Shown here in pieces: positions 1 through 7,985 of a stretch of DNA of 64,000 nucleotides; position 1 is the stretch's first letter; every line of letters starts with the position of its first letter. Under the pieces are notes generated by a model. That model saw nothing but the letters and a program-made list of their open reading frames with translations. It had not been told where the DNA came from and made no database searches. A program made the position numbers and the translations under genes. Source of the DNA: Streptomyces sp. NBC_01549 (GTDB lineage: Bacteria > Actinomycetota > Actinomycetes > Streptomycetales > Streptomycetaceae); the NCBI RefSeq assembly GCF_026339955.1, contig NZ_JAPEPW010000001.1:6469001-6533000 (forward strand), in the 5' to 3' direction.

Positions 1-47
1 TCGGTGGGACGCGCAGCAGCATGACACCACTGAGGTGCTAGCGACGG

Positions 48-73
48 TCTGACCGGAAAACTCAACGGTCAGA
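48..73. terminator. hairpin 3' of the IS110 transposase gene
   Basis: A perfect 8-bp inverted repeat (TCTGACCG / CGGTCAGA) with a 10-nt loop lies 70 bp beyond the 3' end of the minus-strand transposase gene. It could be a terminator or part of the element's end. The 9-mer TCTGACCGG recurs in direct orientation at 1549-1557, on the other side of the gene. Confidence 0.35.
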
Positions 74-143
74 TGGGGATGGCGAGATAGCCCCTCGATG
101 GTGACGGTCGGGGGCTGGTGTGGGGCGGTGGGGTCGTGGGATG

Positions 144-1481
144 TCAGGCGGCTGCCGGGGTGAGGGTGACGTCGTGGCCGAGGGCCTTGAGCTGGCGGAC
201 GAGGTCGCGGCTCTTGCGGGCCGGGTCGAGGTTGCGGGTGTGGAAGTCGGGGCCGAGGTCTCGGTAGCGGGCGGTCGGGTCGTTCATGAGGTGCCAGACG
301 GCGACCAGGATGGAGCGGGCGACGGCGACCAGGGCTTTCATGTGGCCGCGGCGTTTGACGATGCGGCGGTAGCGGGCGCCGAGGAAGGTGTCGGTGCGGG
401 CGGCGGAGATTGCTGCTTCGCCGAGGGCGCCGCGGAGCCAGGGGTTGCCTTTGCCGGTGGGGCCGGAGGTGTTCTTGTTTCCGGACTGGAGGGTGCGTGG
501 GGAGAGTTTCGCCCAGGACACGAGATGGCCGGCGGTGGGGAAGACCGTCATGTCCAGGCCGGTCTCGGCGAGGATGACCTGCGCGGTGCTGGGGCCGACG
601 CCGGGGATCTCGTCGAGGCGTTCGGTGTCGGTGATCGGTATGAGGGTGCCCTGTCCGGGGCCTTCGTCGTCCTCGGTGGTGGACAGCTCGGCCAGACGCA
701 GGGTGATCCGGGCGGTGAGCTTGTCGATCTGCACGGTGAGGTAGTCGACGGTGTCCAGCAGCATCCGGCACATGAAGGCGTGGTGTTCTTCGAACCGGCC
801 GGTCAGGGCCTCGGCCAGGGTGCTGTGGCTGGCCTTGATGGTGCCGTGGGCCAGGTCCGCCAACGCCTTGGGGCTGCGTTCGCCCGCGATCAGTGCCTCC
901 AGCATGGCCCGGCCGGAGACGCCGAAGATGTCGGCGATCACGGTGGACAGCTTGATCTGGGCGTCCTCGAGGAGTTTCTCGGTGCGCTGCTTGTGGCGGG
1001 TGCGCTCGTGGGTCATGACGGCCCGGGCCCGGGTCAGATCGCGCAGTTCACGGACCGGCTTCGGGGGTACGAACGAGGGCCGGAGCATGCCGCGTTCGGT
1101 GAGCTTGGCCAGCCAGACCGCGTCCAGGCGGTCGGTTTTGGGCCGGCCCGGGACGTTCTTGACGTCACGGGCGTTGACCAGCCAGCACTCCAGACCACGC
1201 GATTCCAGCAGAAAGAAGTACGGCTTCCAGTAGGTCGACGTCGCCTCCATCACCACCCGGGTGACGCCCTGGCAGACCAGGTGGTCGGCCAGGTCCAGGA
1301 TCGCGCCGCTGGTCGCGACGGTGTTGAAGACCCGCTGCACGCGCTTGCCGGGCTTGTCCTCGTGCGGCACCCGCACACAGACCATGCCCGACGCCTTGGC
1401 GATATCGATCGCCGCGACACGGGCCACGAGCTCCTCGGCCTGCTCGATCTCCTCGACGCCACCGTCGTCGGTGTCCGCCAT
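144..1481 (-). CDS. IS110-family transposase (DEDD recombinase)
   Basis: This 445-aa protein is a RuvC-like DEDD transposase of the IS110 family. The N-terminal DEDD domain begins at VAAIDIAKASG and continues through VVMEATSTYWKP and KTDRLDAVWLAKL. The C-terminal transposase_20 region has the helix-hairpin-helix IPGVGPSTAQVILAETG, followed by the segment around FPTAGHLVSWAKLSP and the expected GNKNTSGPTGKGN stretch. Length is normal for the family and the frame is open, so it may be active. ATG at 1481 is preferred over the TTG six bases upstream because AGGGAG lies about 9 nt ahead of it. IS110 elements lack classical inverted repeats, so the element ends cannot be fixed. Family knowledge says a bridge RNA should be encoded in the non-coding end upstream of the gene, here just right of 1481. 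Confidence 0.93.
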   Translation of the reverse strand: MADTDDGGVEEIEQAEELVARVAAIDIAKASGMVCVRVPHEDKPGKRVQRVFNTVATSGAILDLADHLVCQGVTRVVMEATSTYWKPYFFLLESRGLECWLVNARDVKNVPGRPKTDRLDAVWLAKLTERGMLRPSFVPPKPVRELRDLTRARAVMTHERTRHKQRTEKLLEDAQIKLSTVIADIFGVSGRAMLEALIAGERSPKALADLAHGTIKASHSTLAEALTGRFEEHHAFMCRMLLDTVDYLTVQIDKLTARITLRLAELSTTEDDEGPGQGTLIPITDTERLDEIPGVGPSTAQVILAETGLDMTVFPTAGHLVSWAKLSPRTLQSGNKNTSGPTGKGNPWLRGALGEAAISAARTDTFLGARYRRIVKRRGHMKALVAVARSILVAVWHLMNDPTARYRDLGPDFHTRNLDPARKSRDLVRQLKALGHDVTLTPAAA

Positions 1482-1799
1482 GCACAACTCCCTGGTATCG
1501 ATCCGTACGGGCCGACGCCTGCCCAGGGGGCCGCGGGGGGAGCGAAAATCTGACCGGCGTGCTCGATGGCAACAGTGCGTGGCCCCTCTGCGGCCCCGGC
1601 ACCAGACTGACCTACGGGCTCAACGTCCCAACGAGCTACCGGCGTCGGCGGGCAGGCGCCGCAGCCATGTTTTCACGCCGGCAAGGCGCACCCGAAGGGA
1701 ACAGGGGGACTGACCTGCGGCAACCACTACCAGGAGCGGGCATCGGCGCATGGCCGCTGTTCAGCGGGCTGCGTTCATGCCCTTCCAGCCTGGTCCCAG

Positions 1800-2286
1800 G
1801 CCCCGGCGACGGGTTCGGCCAGAGCGAGACGGGGGCACCGCGACGACGGCCTCGGGCTGCAGGGAGAGCCGACGACGCAGGATGGCGGTGGCGGCCGGGA
1901 TCGCGGCGAGGATCCGGGCGGTCTCCGGGGCGATCGCAGTGAGGGCCTCAGTGAGCATGTCGATCGCGTCGACGGCGTCCTCTCCGCGTCGGCGCTCCAG
2001 GTGTCGGGCGTCACCGCGTCGGCCAGCTCGCACGCGGCATCGGCCGCCGCGGCCGCGTGCTCCTCGACGCCCGGCCCGGCCACTTCCAGTTCCATGTCCC
2101 GTCCAACGATCGGGGCGCCCTTCGGAACCCGCTCATGGTGAAGGGCCAGCAGGTCCGGGGAATGTCAGTCGTCAGCTGGTCGTCCGTATGGCGCTGCCGA
2201 CGGACTGCACGACGATGCCGCCGGCGCGGGCGACGAACTCGCTCGGGCGGAGGGACAACGGACACCTCGACAACTGCATCGGTCAT
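1800..2286 (-). pseudogene. frameshifted remnant of small gene(s), function unknown
   Basis: Three stretches of minus-strand sequence look coding but do not share one frame. ATG at 2286 starts MTDAVVEVSVVPP; a one-base shift then gives SEFVARAGGIVVQSVGSAIR and a stop near 2166. ATG at 2095 starts MELEVAGPGVEEH and runs to about 2000, after which the plausible reading moves to another frame (DAIDMLTEALTAIAPE, ILRRRLSLQPE). The Ala/Glu-rich text resembles short actinobacterial proteins of unknown function. These could be one decayed locus or two. The sequence gives no function, and sequencing error could mimic the shifts. Confidence 0.4.
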
Positions 2287-2493
2287 CGGAACGGCTCGCG
2301 CATGCCCGTTGATCAGGAGTCAAGCTAAGCCGTGATCATGCGGTTCAGGGTGGCCCTGTACGGTCTTCCAGCTCCTCGAACGACTCGGTCATCCCGCTTC
2401 CTTTCGGTCCGATCGGGCGCGTGGAGCGGGAGGCTACGACGCCAGCCGCGGATCGGCAAACAACAGCGGGCGACGGCAGGGAGTAAGGCGGCG

Positions 2494-2653
2494 TCCCGCG
2501 TTTATTCGGTGCACGGCAGCCGGGCGGGGCTCCGGGTTAGGGCTCCGCCCGTCGCCAGTCCGTCACAGGGCCGGGGTTTGTGTGGTCCGCAGGGGTGACC
2601 CAGAAGGCTTTGCCCAGCTCAGCGCTAAACTGGGCGCCTGTCCGGCCGTCCCC
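2494..2653 (-). repeat. direct repeat copy A: relic of GDSL hydrolase 3' end
   Basis: This stretch matches 6017-6175 nearly base for base, at roughly 88% identity by eye and in the same orientation. Copy B forms the last ~38 codons plus ~42 bp downstream of the intact GDSL hydrolase gene. Copy A has only this tail, with no upstream gene body, so it is a dead partial duplicate. The two copies bracket a 3.36-kb accessory segment. Confidence 0.85.
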
Positions 2654-2911
2654 AGAGGACCGGCCGGTGCGACACCACGAGGCCGACCCCCAGCGACGCG
2701 GATGACACCCTGGTCAAGAGGCGCCCTTGATGGTCCCCAAGATCCGGCGCGGCTCGCGCACCCATGGCCTGCTCGGGGCTACCGACGAAATGGCAGTCGC
2801 GGGGTCAGGAGCTGCGGGCACCTCCCGCCCCTGATTCCCTTACCGATGCCGGGGCTGGTGTCAGAGCGTGGTGACACAGTATCCGGGACTGATCAATAGG
2901 AGGGGGAGACG

Positions 2912-3508
2912 ATGGGTGACTTCTTTGAGCGGATCGTCGACGTCGAGGTGGCCGGCGAGGAGGCCGGGCCGCTGGCGGAGCGGATGGTCGCCTGGATGGT
3001 CACTGAGGGCCTGATCACGCGTGAGGTGTCCAGCGACGGTGTGTACAGCCTGACCGTGGACGAGGGCTATGTGCCAGGACCTGACTGGGCGCGGGCCGTT
3101 GCCGACTCATCGGACCCGGACTGGCTGCCGGGCCCGGTGGCTGTCGTCGTTGGGCGCGAGTACCACGTGGGCGGTCAGGGAGCGGACGATGCGGAGTACG
3201 CCGTCTGCCCACGGTGCGAAATCAAGACCGTGATCATCAACTATCCCGAGGAGTTCGAGGCGGACGAGGATGTCTGGCAGCCGTTCAAGGACGGCATCGC
3301 CGCCTGGAAGGAAACGGGTGAGGGGAGTGCCCCCTGCCCCGCCTGCGGCGCTTCGGTCTCGGTCACAGAGTGGCAATGGGAGTCCAATTTCGCGGTGGGT
3401 GCCCTCGCCTTCGACTTCTGGGGCTGGCCGCCACTCTCCGTCGGCTTCTGCGCGACGTTCAGCCAGCAGCTGGGGCATCGTACTGTGGAGCACATGGGCA
3501 AGTTCTGA
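2912..3508 (+). CDS. hypothetical protein with two CxxC knuckles
   Basis: This is a 198-aa acidic protein with a very strong ribosome-binding site (AGGAGGGGG about 8 nt before the ATG). Two cysteine pairs, CPRC near residue 98 and CPAC near residue 143, are about 45 residues apart and suggest a four-cysteine zinc or structural metal site. The Trp/Phe-rich segment after the second pair (FDFWGWPPL) looks like part of a folded core. There is no signal peptide or membrane segment. I recognise it only as a hypothetical protein of a type seen in Streptomyces. It stands alone between decayed sequence and transposase remnants. Confidence 0.75.
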   Translation: MGDFFERIVDVEVAGEEAGPLAERMVAWMVTEGLITREVSSDGVYSLTVDEGYVPGPDWARAVADSSDPDWLPGPVAVVVGREYHVGGQGADDAEYAVCPRCEIKTVIINYPEEFEADEDVWQPFKDGIAAWKETGEGSAPCPACGASVSVTEWQWESNFAVGALAFDFWGWPPLSVGFCATFSQQLGHRTVEHMGKF

Positions 3509-3603
3509 CGGGAACCCACACGCCTCAGCGCGGGAATTGCACGCAAGGCGAGCCACATTTTCGCGGGTCAAAGAATTCCGTCGGTAGCTCGCTCGTCTAC
3601 CTG

Positions 3604-3906
3604 TTCGGCGCTGTCGTGGTGGTCCAGGCCCGGACACGGTCCCCTGCACCGGCAGGGTGTACGGCGTGCGGCACGCTGAGCCAGTGGATCTACAGCCGTT
3701 ATGTACGGCACGTGTCCGACGTCGCGATCGGTAGCCGACCGGTCCGGATCGAGCTGAGCGTGCGCCGTCTGTACTGCGAGAACTCTGCCTGCCCGAAGGT
3801 GACCTTGAACTGGAGGATCCTGCGGGACTGCCGGCTCAAGGGCGACGGCGTTCACCAGGCCGTGCTCGGCATCGCCCGGCTCCACAACCTGGCCCTCACC
3901 GGATAA
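3604..3906 (+). pseudogene. chimeric transposase remnant (ISL3-like N-terminus joined to IS5-like C-terminus)
   Basis: The plus frame ending at 3906 reads first as the N-terminal zinc-binding part of an ISL3-family transposase: CTACG, then SRYVRHVSDVAIGSRPV, then RLYCENSACP. After CPKVTLNWR it changes abruptly into what looks like the last ~30 residues of an IS5-type DDE transposase (LRDCRLKGDGVHQAVLGIAR, HNLALTG, stop). The whole catalytic core of both is missing. This is a scar of two mobile elements, perhaps joined by deletion. The frame stays open across the junction, but a functional protein is unlikely. Confidence 0.65.
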
Positions 3907-3950
3907 CTCACGCCCCGTACGGGACAATTTCTAGAGGGCGAGACCCGGGC

Positions 3951-4442
3951 TCAGCATTTGAATGTCAGATCCTCGGTCGCGTAGGTAGACCCGCCTTTGA
4001 CCTGGAGTTCCCCCCAGATCTCGAATCCGTAGACCGGGCTGCACTCGCCCACCACCCGCACGTCCTTCCATTGTTTGCCGGTGCTGTCCCCCTTCTTGAC
4101 CGTGCGCCAGCCCGTTCGGCGGGCTGAACCCTGACCTACCGCGCTATGGCCGAGCAGCCCCAATTTGGCTCGGATTGTCGCGCCCGACTTCTTATGATAC
4201 GAAACGATGGCGGAGCCGATGCGGCCATTGCCCGCCGACAAGGCCAGGACACACAGTTCACCGGCACCCAATTCCTTGCACGTGTGCTTCATATTGCCCA
4301 GTGCGCTCACCGGCGCGGACAAGCCGATCGGAGGACTGGTGATCTCCAGCGGCGCTGTCGGACTGACAGTTCCGGGCGTCGGTACCGGAGTCACCATCAG
4401 ACTGGCGGACGGACAGAGGGGCGTCGTTAGCGATGAATCCAC
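3951..4442 (-). CDS. hypothetical, secreted-type protein, probably 5'-truncated
   Basis: The 163-aa reading has a Pro/Thr/Ser-rich start typical of the linker after a signal peptide or lipobox, and then a compact domain with paired cysteines (HTCKELGAGELCVLA, VGECSPVYG, terminal FKC). That organisation suggests an exported domain held by disulfides. The reading begins at MDSSL without any signal peptide or visible ribosome-binding site, only 18 bp after the AraC gene, so the true 5' end may have been lost. It resembles Streptomyces hypothetical exported proteins, with no function that I can name. It may be a pseudogene. Confidence 0.5.
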   Translation of the reverse strand: MDSSLTTPLCPSASLMVTPVPTPGTVSPTAPLEITSPPIGLSAPVSALGNMKHTCKELGAGELCVLALSAGNGRIGSAIVSYHKKSGATIRAKLGLLGHSAVGQGSARRTGWRTVKKGDSTGKQWKDVRVVGECSPVYGFEIWGELQVKGGSTYATEDLTFKC

Positions 4443-4460
4443 ACCCGATTGGTGTGGCGT

Positions 4461-5441
4461 CTACTCGGGGAAACGCTGGGCTCCCTGGCGGTAGTCCCTT
4501 GGGGGAATGCCATAAGCGGAGCGGAAGGCACGCGTGAAGTCGGCGGCCCGGGGGAAGCCCCAGCGGGCGGCGATGGCGTGGATGGGGGTGGCCCCCAGGG
4601 CGGGCTCCGCGAGGTCGCGGCGGGCGCCTTCCAAGCGCTGTCCACGGATCCAGGCAGCGATCGACTCCTCTTCGTGCTCGAAGAGTCGATACAAGTAGCT
4701 GCGGGATATGTGGTTCGCCGCAGCGATGGCGCCGGGAGTCAGGTTCGGGTCGTGCAGGTGATCCCGCACGAACGCCCGGATGCGTAAGACAAGAGTCTCC
4801 TGGCGAGTTTCCGGTGGTAGCGAGCTTTCCGCCTCGAGGGCTTGGGCGAACAGCGCTGACAGCAGGTCAACCACCACGGACCCGAGCCGCGGCCCATCGG
4901 CGGGCCGGTACGAATCGGTGCCTCGCGCCAGCTGAGTGAGCAGCTGCCTCAACAAGGCGCCGAATCCTTCTTGCACCGATAATCGCAGACCGGTCACGTG
5001 GTCCAGCCGGTTCCGCGGCAGAGGCAACAGGGCCTTTGGGACCTCCAGCCCAACTCCCGTATGCGGAAGAGAGCCATCGCCCCCATGGACGTCGACGGTG
5101 CGCGATGTGTCGACGACACACAGGCTGTCCGGACCGTACTCGGCCTCCTCCTCACCCCGCACTGTGCGCAGCGCCCCGCTCAACGGCAGAGAAACGTGCA
5201 GCCCCTCGGGATCCGACTGCCGGATCAGCTTCGGCGATCGCCGAAAGCACACCGGCTGGAACGTGGTGGGCCACACCGATACAGCACCGAGGTCGAGCAC
5301 ACGTTGAGAAGCCCGAAAATCCGCCCGATGGTCACTGCGCAACTCCAGCGGAGCATGGGTCCGACTGACCAGCTCGCGCCAGCAGTCGAACCGGTCCGCC
5401 GCCGGCAGATCATCGCTCCGGAACACGGTCTTGCTCAGCAT
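4461..5441 (-). CDS. AraC-family transcriptional regulator
   Basis: This is a 326-aa regulator with the usual two-part layout. The N-terminal ~200 residues form the cupin-like sensing domain of the AraC-binding type (FDCWRELVSRTHAPLELRS, then VSLPLSGALRTV). The C-terminal ~100 residues carry two helix-turn-helix motifs (LTPGAIAAANHISRSYLYRL and TPIHAIAARWGFPRAADFTR) and end with the family signature FRSAYGIPPRDYRQ. GAGGAGGG lies just upstream of ATG 5441. It is the only complete regulator in the repeat-bracketed segment. No adjacent enzyme gene points to its ligand or targets. Confidence 0.9.
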   Translation of the reverse strand: MLSKTVFRSDDLPAADRFDCWRELVSRTHAPLELRSDHRADFRASQRVLDLGAVSVWPTTFQPVCFRRSPKLIRQSDPEGLHVSLPLSGALRTVRGEEEAEYGPDSLCVVDTSRTVDVHGGDGSLPHTGVGLEVPKALLPLPRNRLDHVTGLRLSVQEGFGALLRQLLTQLARGTDSYRPADGPRLGSVVVDLLSALFAQALEAESSLPPETRQETLVLRIRAFVRDHLHDPNLTPGAIAAANHISRSYLYRLFEHEEESIAAWIRGQRLEGARRDLAEPALGATPIHAIAARWGFPRAADFTRAFRSAYGIPPRDYRQGAQRFPE

Positions 5442-6016
5442 GTCCCTCCTCGCCGTTTCACAAGTCCTTGAACGGCTTGCCTCTTACCCTTCCCAATGAA
5501 AGGCAGGACAAGAGTCCACCAGTCACAGCAATCAACGTCCAGACCTCGATCAGGCCCTCCAACTCCGGTCGAAGCACACGACGCTGCGCACGGCGCCTGA
5601 TGTGTGCGGACTGGATGCCCACCCGGATTGCGCAGTCTGCGCAACACGAGCTGCGGCGGTGTGCGGGTCCAGGATCTTGGGAACGTGACGGCCGAGGACT
5701 GCTTGAACAGCCGGAAGGTGTGAGGTCGGCTCAGGGGGCGGCCTGCCGGTGTGGCCACGGCGTCGAGGTCGGCCGCCGTACCAATTCACCGCCATTGACA
5801 CCGGACCGCGCCGCAGCGGTCAGCAGCCCGCCCCCGTCGTCGCCCCTCGGCTACCACCACGTCACCACGACCGACCCTCCGCCGATGCCGGAGGGACTTC
5901 GAGCCGGCACCCAGTCGGCGACCACACACGGTCACCAGCAGGCAGGACTTTACGAGGAATTGGCGACAGTTGAATACGCGACCTCACCAGTACTGGACCC
6001 CTCGTGCGGGTGAGGC
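5442..6016. other. 575-bp region without a convincing gene
   Basis: Short open frames occur on both strands, but none shows a ribosome-binding site, sustained codon bias or a recognisable domain. It separates the AraC gene from the second copy of the 160-bp repeat and presumably holds the AraC promoter. Confidence 0.5.
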
Positions 6017-6175
6017 CCCGCGTTTGATCGGTGCATGGCAGGCGGGCGGTGCTCCGGGTCAGGGCTCCACCCGTCGCCAGTCCGTTACAGGGCCGGGGTT
6101 TGTGTGGTTCGCAGGTGTGACCCAGAAGGCTTCGCCCAACTCAGCGCTGAAGTGGGCGCCTGTCCGGCCGTCCCC
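6017..6175 (-). repeat. direct repeat copy B, within the 3' end of the GDSL hydrolase gene
   Basis: This is the parent copy of the repeat at 2494-2653. It covers the hydrolase C-terminal codons (ending TDWRRVEP) and about 42 bp downstream. Duplicated 3' ends of genes are common at integration sites of genomic islands, but no integrase is visible between the copies. Confidence 0.85.
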
Positions 6176-6898
6176 CGACGAGCGTCCCGTCAGCCGTCGT
6201 CCTATCCACGGCAGCAGGTGCTGCTTGGCGAAGCTGGCGTCGGCGGCACGGCGGGCGACCCAGCCGGGCGGCGCCGTCGGCGGCATCGCCGTACGCCACT
6301 CCTTGTCCTCGGGCTCGTACCCGAGCGTCTGCCAGACGGCCTCCGCGACCCGACGGTGCCCCTCGGCCGTCAGATGCAGCCGGTCCACGTCCCACATCCG
6401 GGGGTCGGCGAGCGAGGGCGCCCCGTAGAGGTCGACCACCAGCGCGCCGTGCCGTTCCGCGAGCCCGTCGACGACGGAGAAGAGCTCTTCCATGCGCGGC
6501 CGGAACCGTTCGAGCACCGGACCGTTGCGGCCCGGGCTGCGCATCAGGACGAGCCGCTCGCAGGCGGGAGCGAGCCGCTCCACGGCCTCCTCCAGGAGAC
6601 CGCGGACACGTCCCATGTCGACCTTGGGGCGCAGGGTGTCGTTGAGTCCGCCGACGAGGGTGATCACGTCGGGCCGCATCGCGACCGCCACGTTCACCTG
6701 CTCCTCGACGATCTGGCCGATCAGCTTGCCGCGTACCGCGAGGTTGGCGTACCGGAAACCGGACGTCCGCGCGGCCATCCGGCCCGCGAGGAGATCGGCC
6801 CAGCCGCGGTAGGAGCCGTCGGGCAGCCGGTCCGACATGCCCTCGGTGAAGGAGTCGCCGACCGCGACAAGACTGGTGTAGGTGGCATTCGTCTGCAT
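6059..6898 (-). CDS. SGNH/GDSL-type hydrolase
   Basis: This 279-aa serine esterase/lipase-like hydrolase shows the blocks of the SGNH fold. GDSFTEG near residue 12 holds the nucleophile serine, GGLNDTLRP near residue 85 the block III Asn, and DRLHLTAEGH near residue 185 the Asp-x-x-His pair. No signal peptide is visible, so it is probably cytoplasmic. ATG 6898 places the GDS block at the usual distance from the N-terminus; a GTG at 6922 is possible. The last ~38 codons lie in repeat copy B. The substrate cannot be told from sequence. Confidence 0.9.
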   Translation of the reverse strand: MQTNATYTSLVAVGDSFTEGMSDRLPDGSYRGWADLLAGRMAARTSGFRYANLAVRGKLIGQIVEEQVNVAVAMRPDVITLVGGLNDTLRPKVDMGRVRGLLEEAVERLAPACERLVLMRSPGRNGPVLERFRPRMEELFSVVDGLAERHGALVVDLYGAPSLADPRMWDVDRLHLTAEGHRRVAEAVWQTLGYEPEDKEWRTAMPPTAPPGWVARRAADASFAKQHLLPWIGRRLTGRSSGDGRTGAHFSAELGEAFWVTPANHTNPGPVTDWRRVEP

Positions 6899-6971
6899 GG
6901 CGGACAAGATGGTAACCCGCACGCATACTCGCCGGTCGGTCGGGCCGCCACCCGGGACGGCCCGGCCGCGC

Positions 6972-7985
6972 TCACACCGTCTGCCCGAACAGCTCCCTCA
7001 GTACGTCCTCCATCGTCACCAGCCCCGTCATCCGTCCGTCGCTGCCCATGACGGCCGCGAGGTGCGTACGACTGCGGCGCATCGCCGTGAGCACGTCGTC
7101 CAGCGGGGTGCTCTCCCGCACCCGCGCGATGGGCCGCATGTCCTCCACCGGGCAGGGCACATCGCGCGGCATCGCGTCCAGCGCGTCCTTGACGTGCAGA
7201 TAGCCCACGATGCGGCGCCCCTCGTCCACGACCGGGAAACGCGAGAAGCCGGACTCGGCGGACAGCCGCTCCAGCTCCTCCGGAGTGACGCCCACGCGCG
7301 CGTAGACGACATGCTCCAACGGCAGCACCACGTCCCGTACGGGCCGGCGGCCGAGCTCCAGTGCGTCGTGCAGCCGCTCCCGAGCGCGGTCGTCGATGAG
7401 CCCTGCCTCGCCGGAGTCCTTGACCAGCCGGGCCAGCTCGTCGTCGGAGAAGGTGGCGACGACCTCGTCCTTGGTCTCGACCCGCAGCAGCTTCAGCAGG
7501 CCGTTCGCGAAGGCGTTGACCGTGAAGATCACGGGGCGCAGCGCCCGGGCGAGCGCCACCAGCGGCGGCCCGAGCAGCAGCGCGGTGCGCACCGGCTCCG
7601 CGAGCGCGATGTTCTTCGGCACCATTTCGCCGAGCAGCATGTGCAGATAGGTCGCCAGGGTGAGCGCGATCACGAACGAGATGGCGTGGCCCGCGCTCTG
7701 CGAGACACCCATCGCGTGGAAGGCCGGTTCCAGCAGGTGCGCGATGGCGGGCTCGGCCACGATGCCCAGGACCAGCGTGCACAGGGTGATGCCCAGCTGC
7801 GCGGCCGCCAGAAGCGCGGACACGTGCTCCAGGCCCCACAGAACGCTGCGCGCCCGCCGGTCGCCCTCCTCGGCATGCGGTTCGATCTGGCTGCGGCGCA
7901 CCGAGATCAGCGCGAACTCGCCGCCCACGAAGAAGGCGTTCACGACCAGCGTCGCCAGCCCGATCAGCAGTTGTACGGCGGTCAT
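6972..7985 (-). CDS. CNNM/CorC-like membrane protein with CBS pair (short paralogue)
   Basis: This 337-aa protein has an N-terminal DUF21/CNNM membrane domain (LLIGLATLVVNAFFVGGEFAL, then GITLCTLVLGIVAEP and MLLGEMVPKNIALAEP) and a tandem CBS pair (around LPLEHVVYARVGVTPEEL and MTGLVTMEDVLRELFG). It lacks the C-terminal CorC_HlyC domain of its longer neighbour. Members are linked to divalent cation, mainly magnesium, transport or its regulation. ATG 7985 overlaps the stop of the upstream paralogue as ATGA, so the two are translationally coupled and may form a heteromer. Confidence 0.9.
   Translation of the reverse strand: MTAVQLLIGLATLVVNAFFVGGEFALISVRRSQIEPHAEEGDRRARSVLWGLEHVSALLAAAQLGITLCTLVLGIVAEPAIAHLLEPAFHAMGVSQSAGHAISFVIALTLATYLHMLLGEMVPKNIALAEPVRTALLLGPPLVALARALRPVIFTVNAFANGLLKLLRVETKDEVVATFSDDELARLVKDSGEAGLIDDRARERLHDALELGRRPVRDVVLPLEHVVYARVGVTPEELERLSAESGFSRFPVVDEGRRIVGYLHVKDALDAMPRDVPCPVEDMRPIARVRESTPLDDVLTAMRRSRTHLAAVMGSDGRMTGLVTMEDVLRELFGQTV

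Larger units (their letters stand above)
1482..2911. other. 1.4-kb region without an intact gene
   Basis: From 1482 to about 1760 is the sequence upstream of the IS110 transposase, where a bridge RNA would lie. Pieces of coding-like sequence on the minus strand follow (about 1800-2286) but are interrupted by frameshifts. The 160-bp relic of a GDSL hydrolase 3' end is at 2494-2653. From 2654 to 2911 I see no gene, only the ribosome-binding site (AGGAGGGGG) of the next one. Confidence 0.6.

Noticed and set aside
120..1553. A 477-codon plus-strand frame across the IS110 gene
   Set aside because: It mirrors the transposase on the other strand and its composition is that of an antisense shadow. 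The minus-strand reading has clear IS110 motifs.
5435..5758. A 107-codon minus-strand frame upstream of the AraC gene
   Set aside because: It has mixed, low-bias composition, no recognisable domain, and overlaps the AraC ribosome-binding region. I left the area as non-coding.
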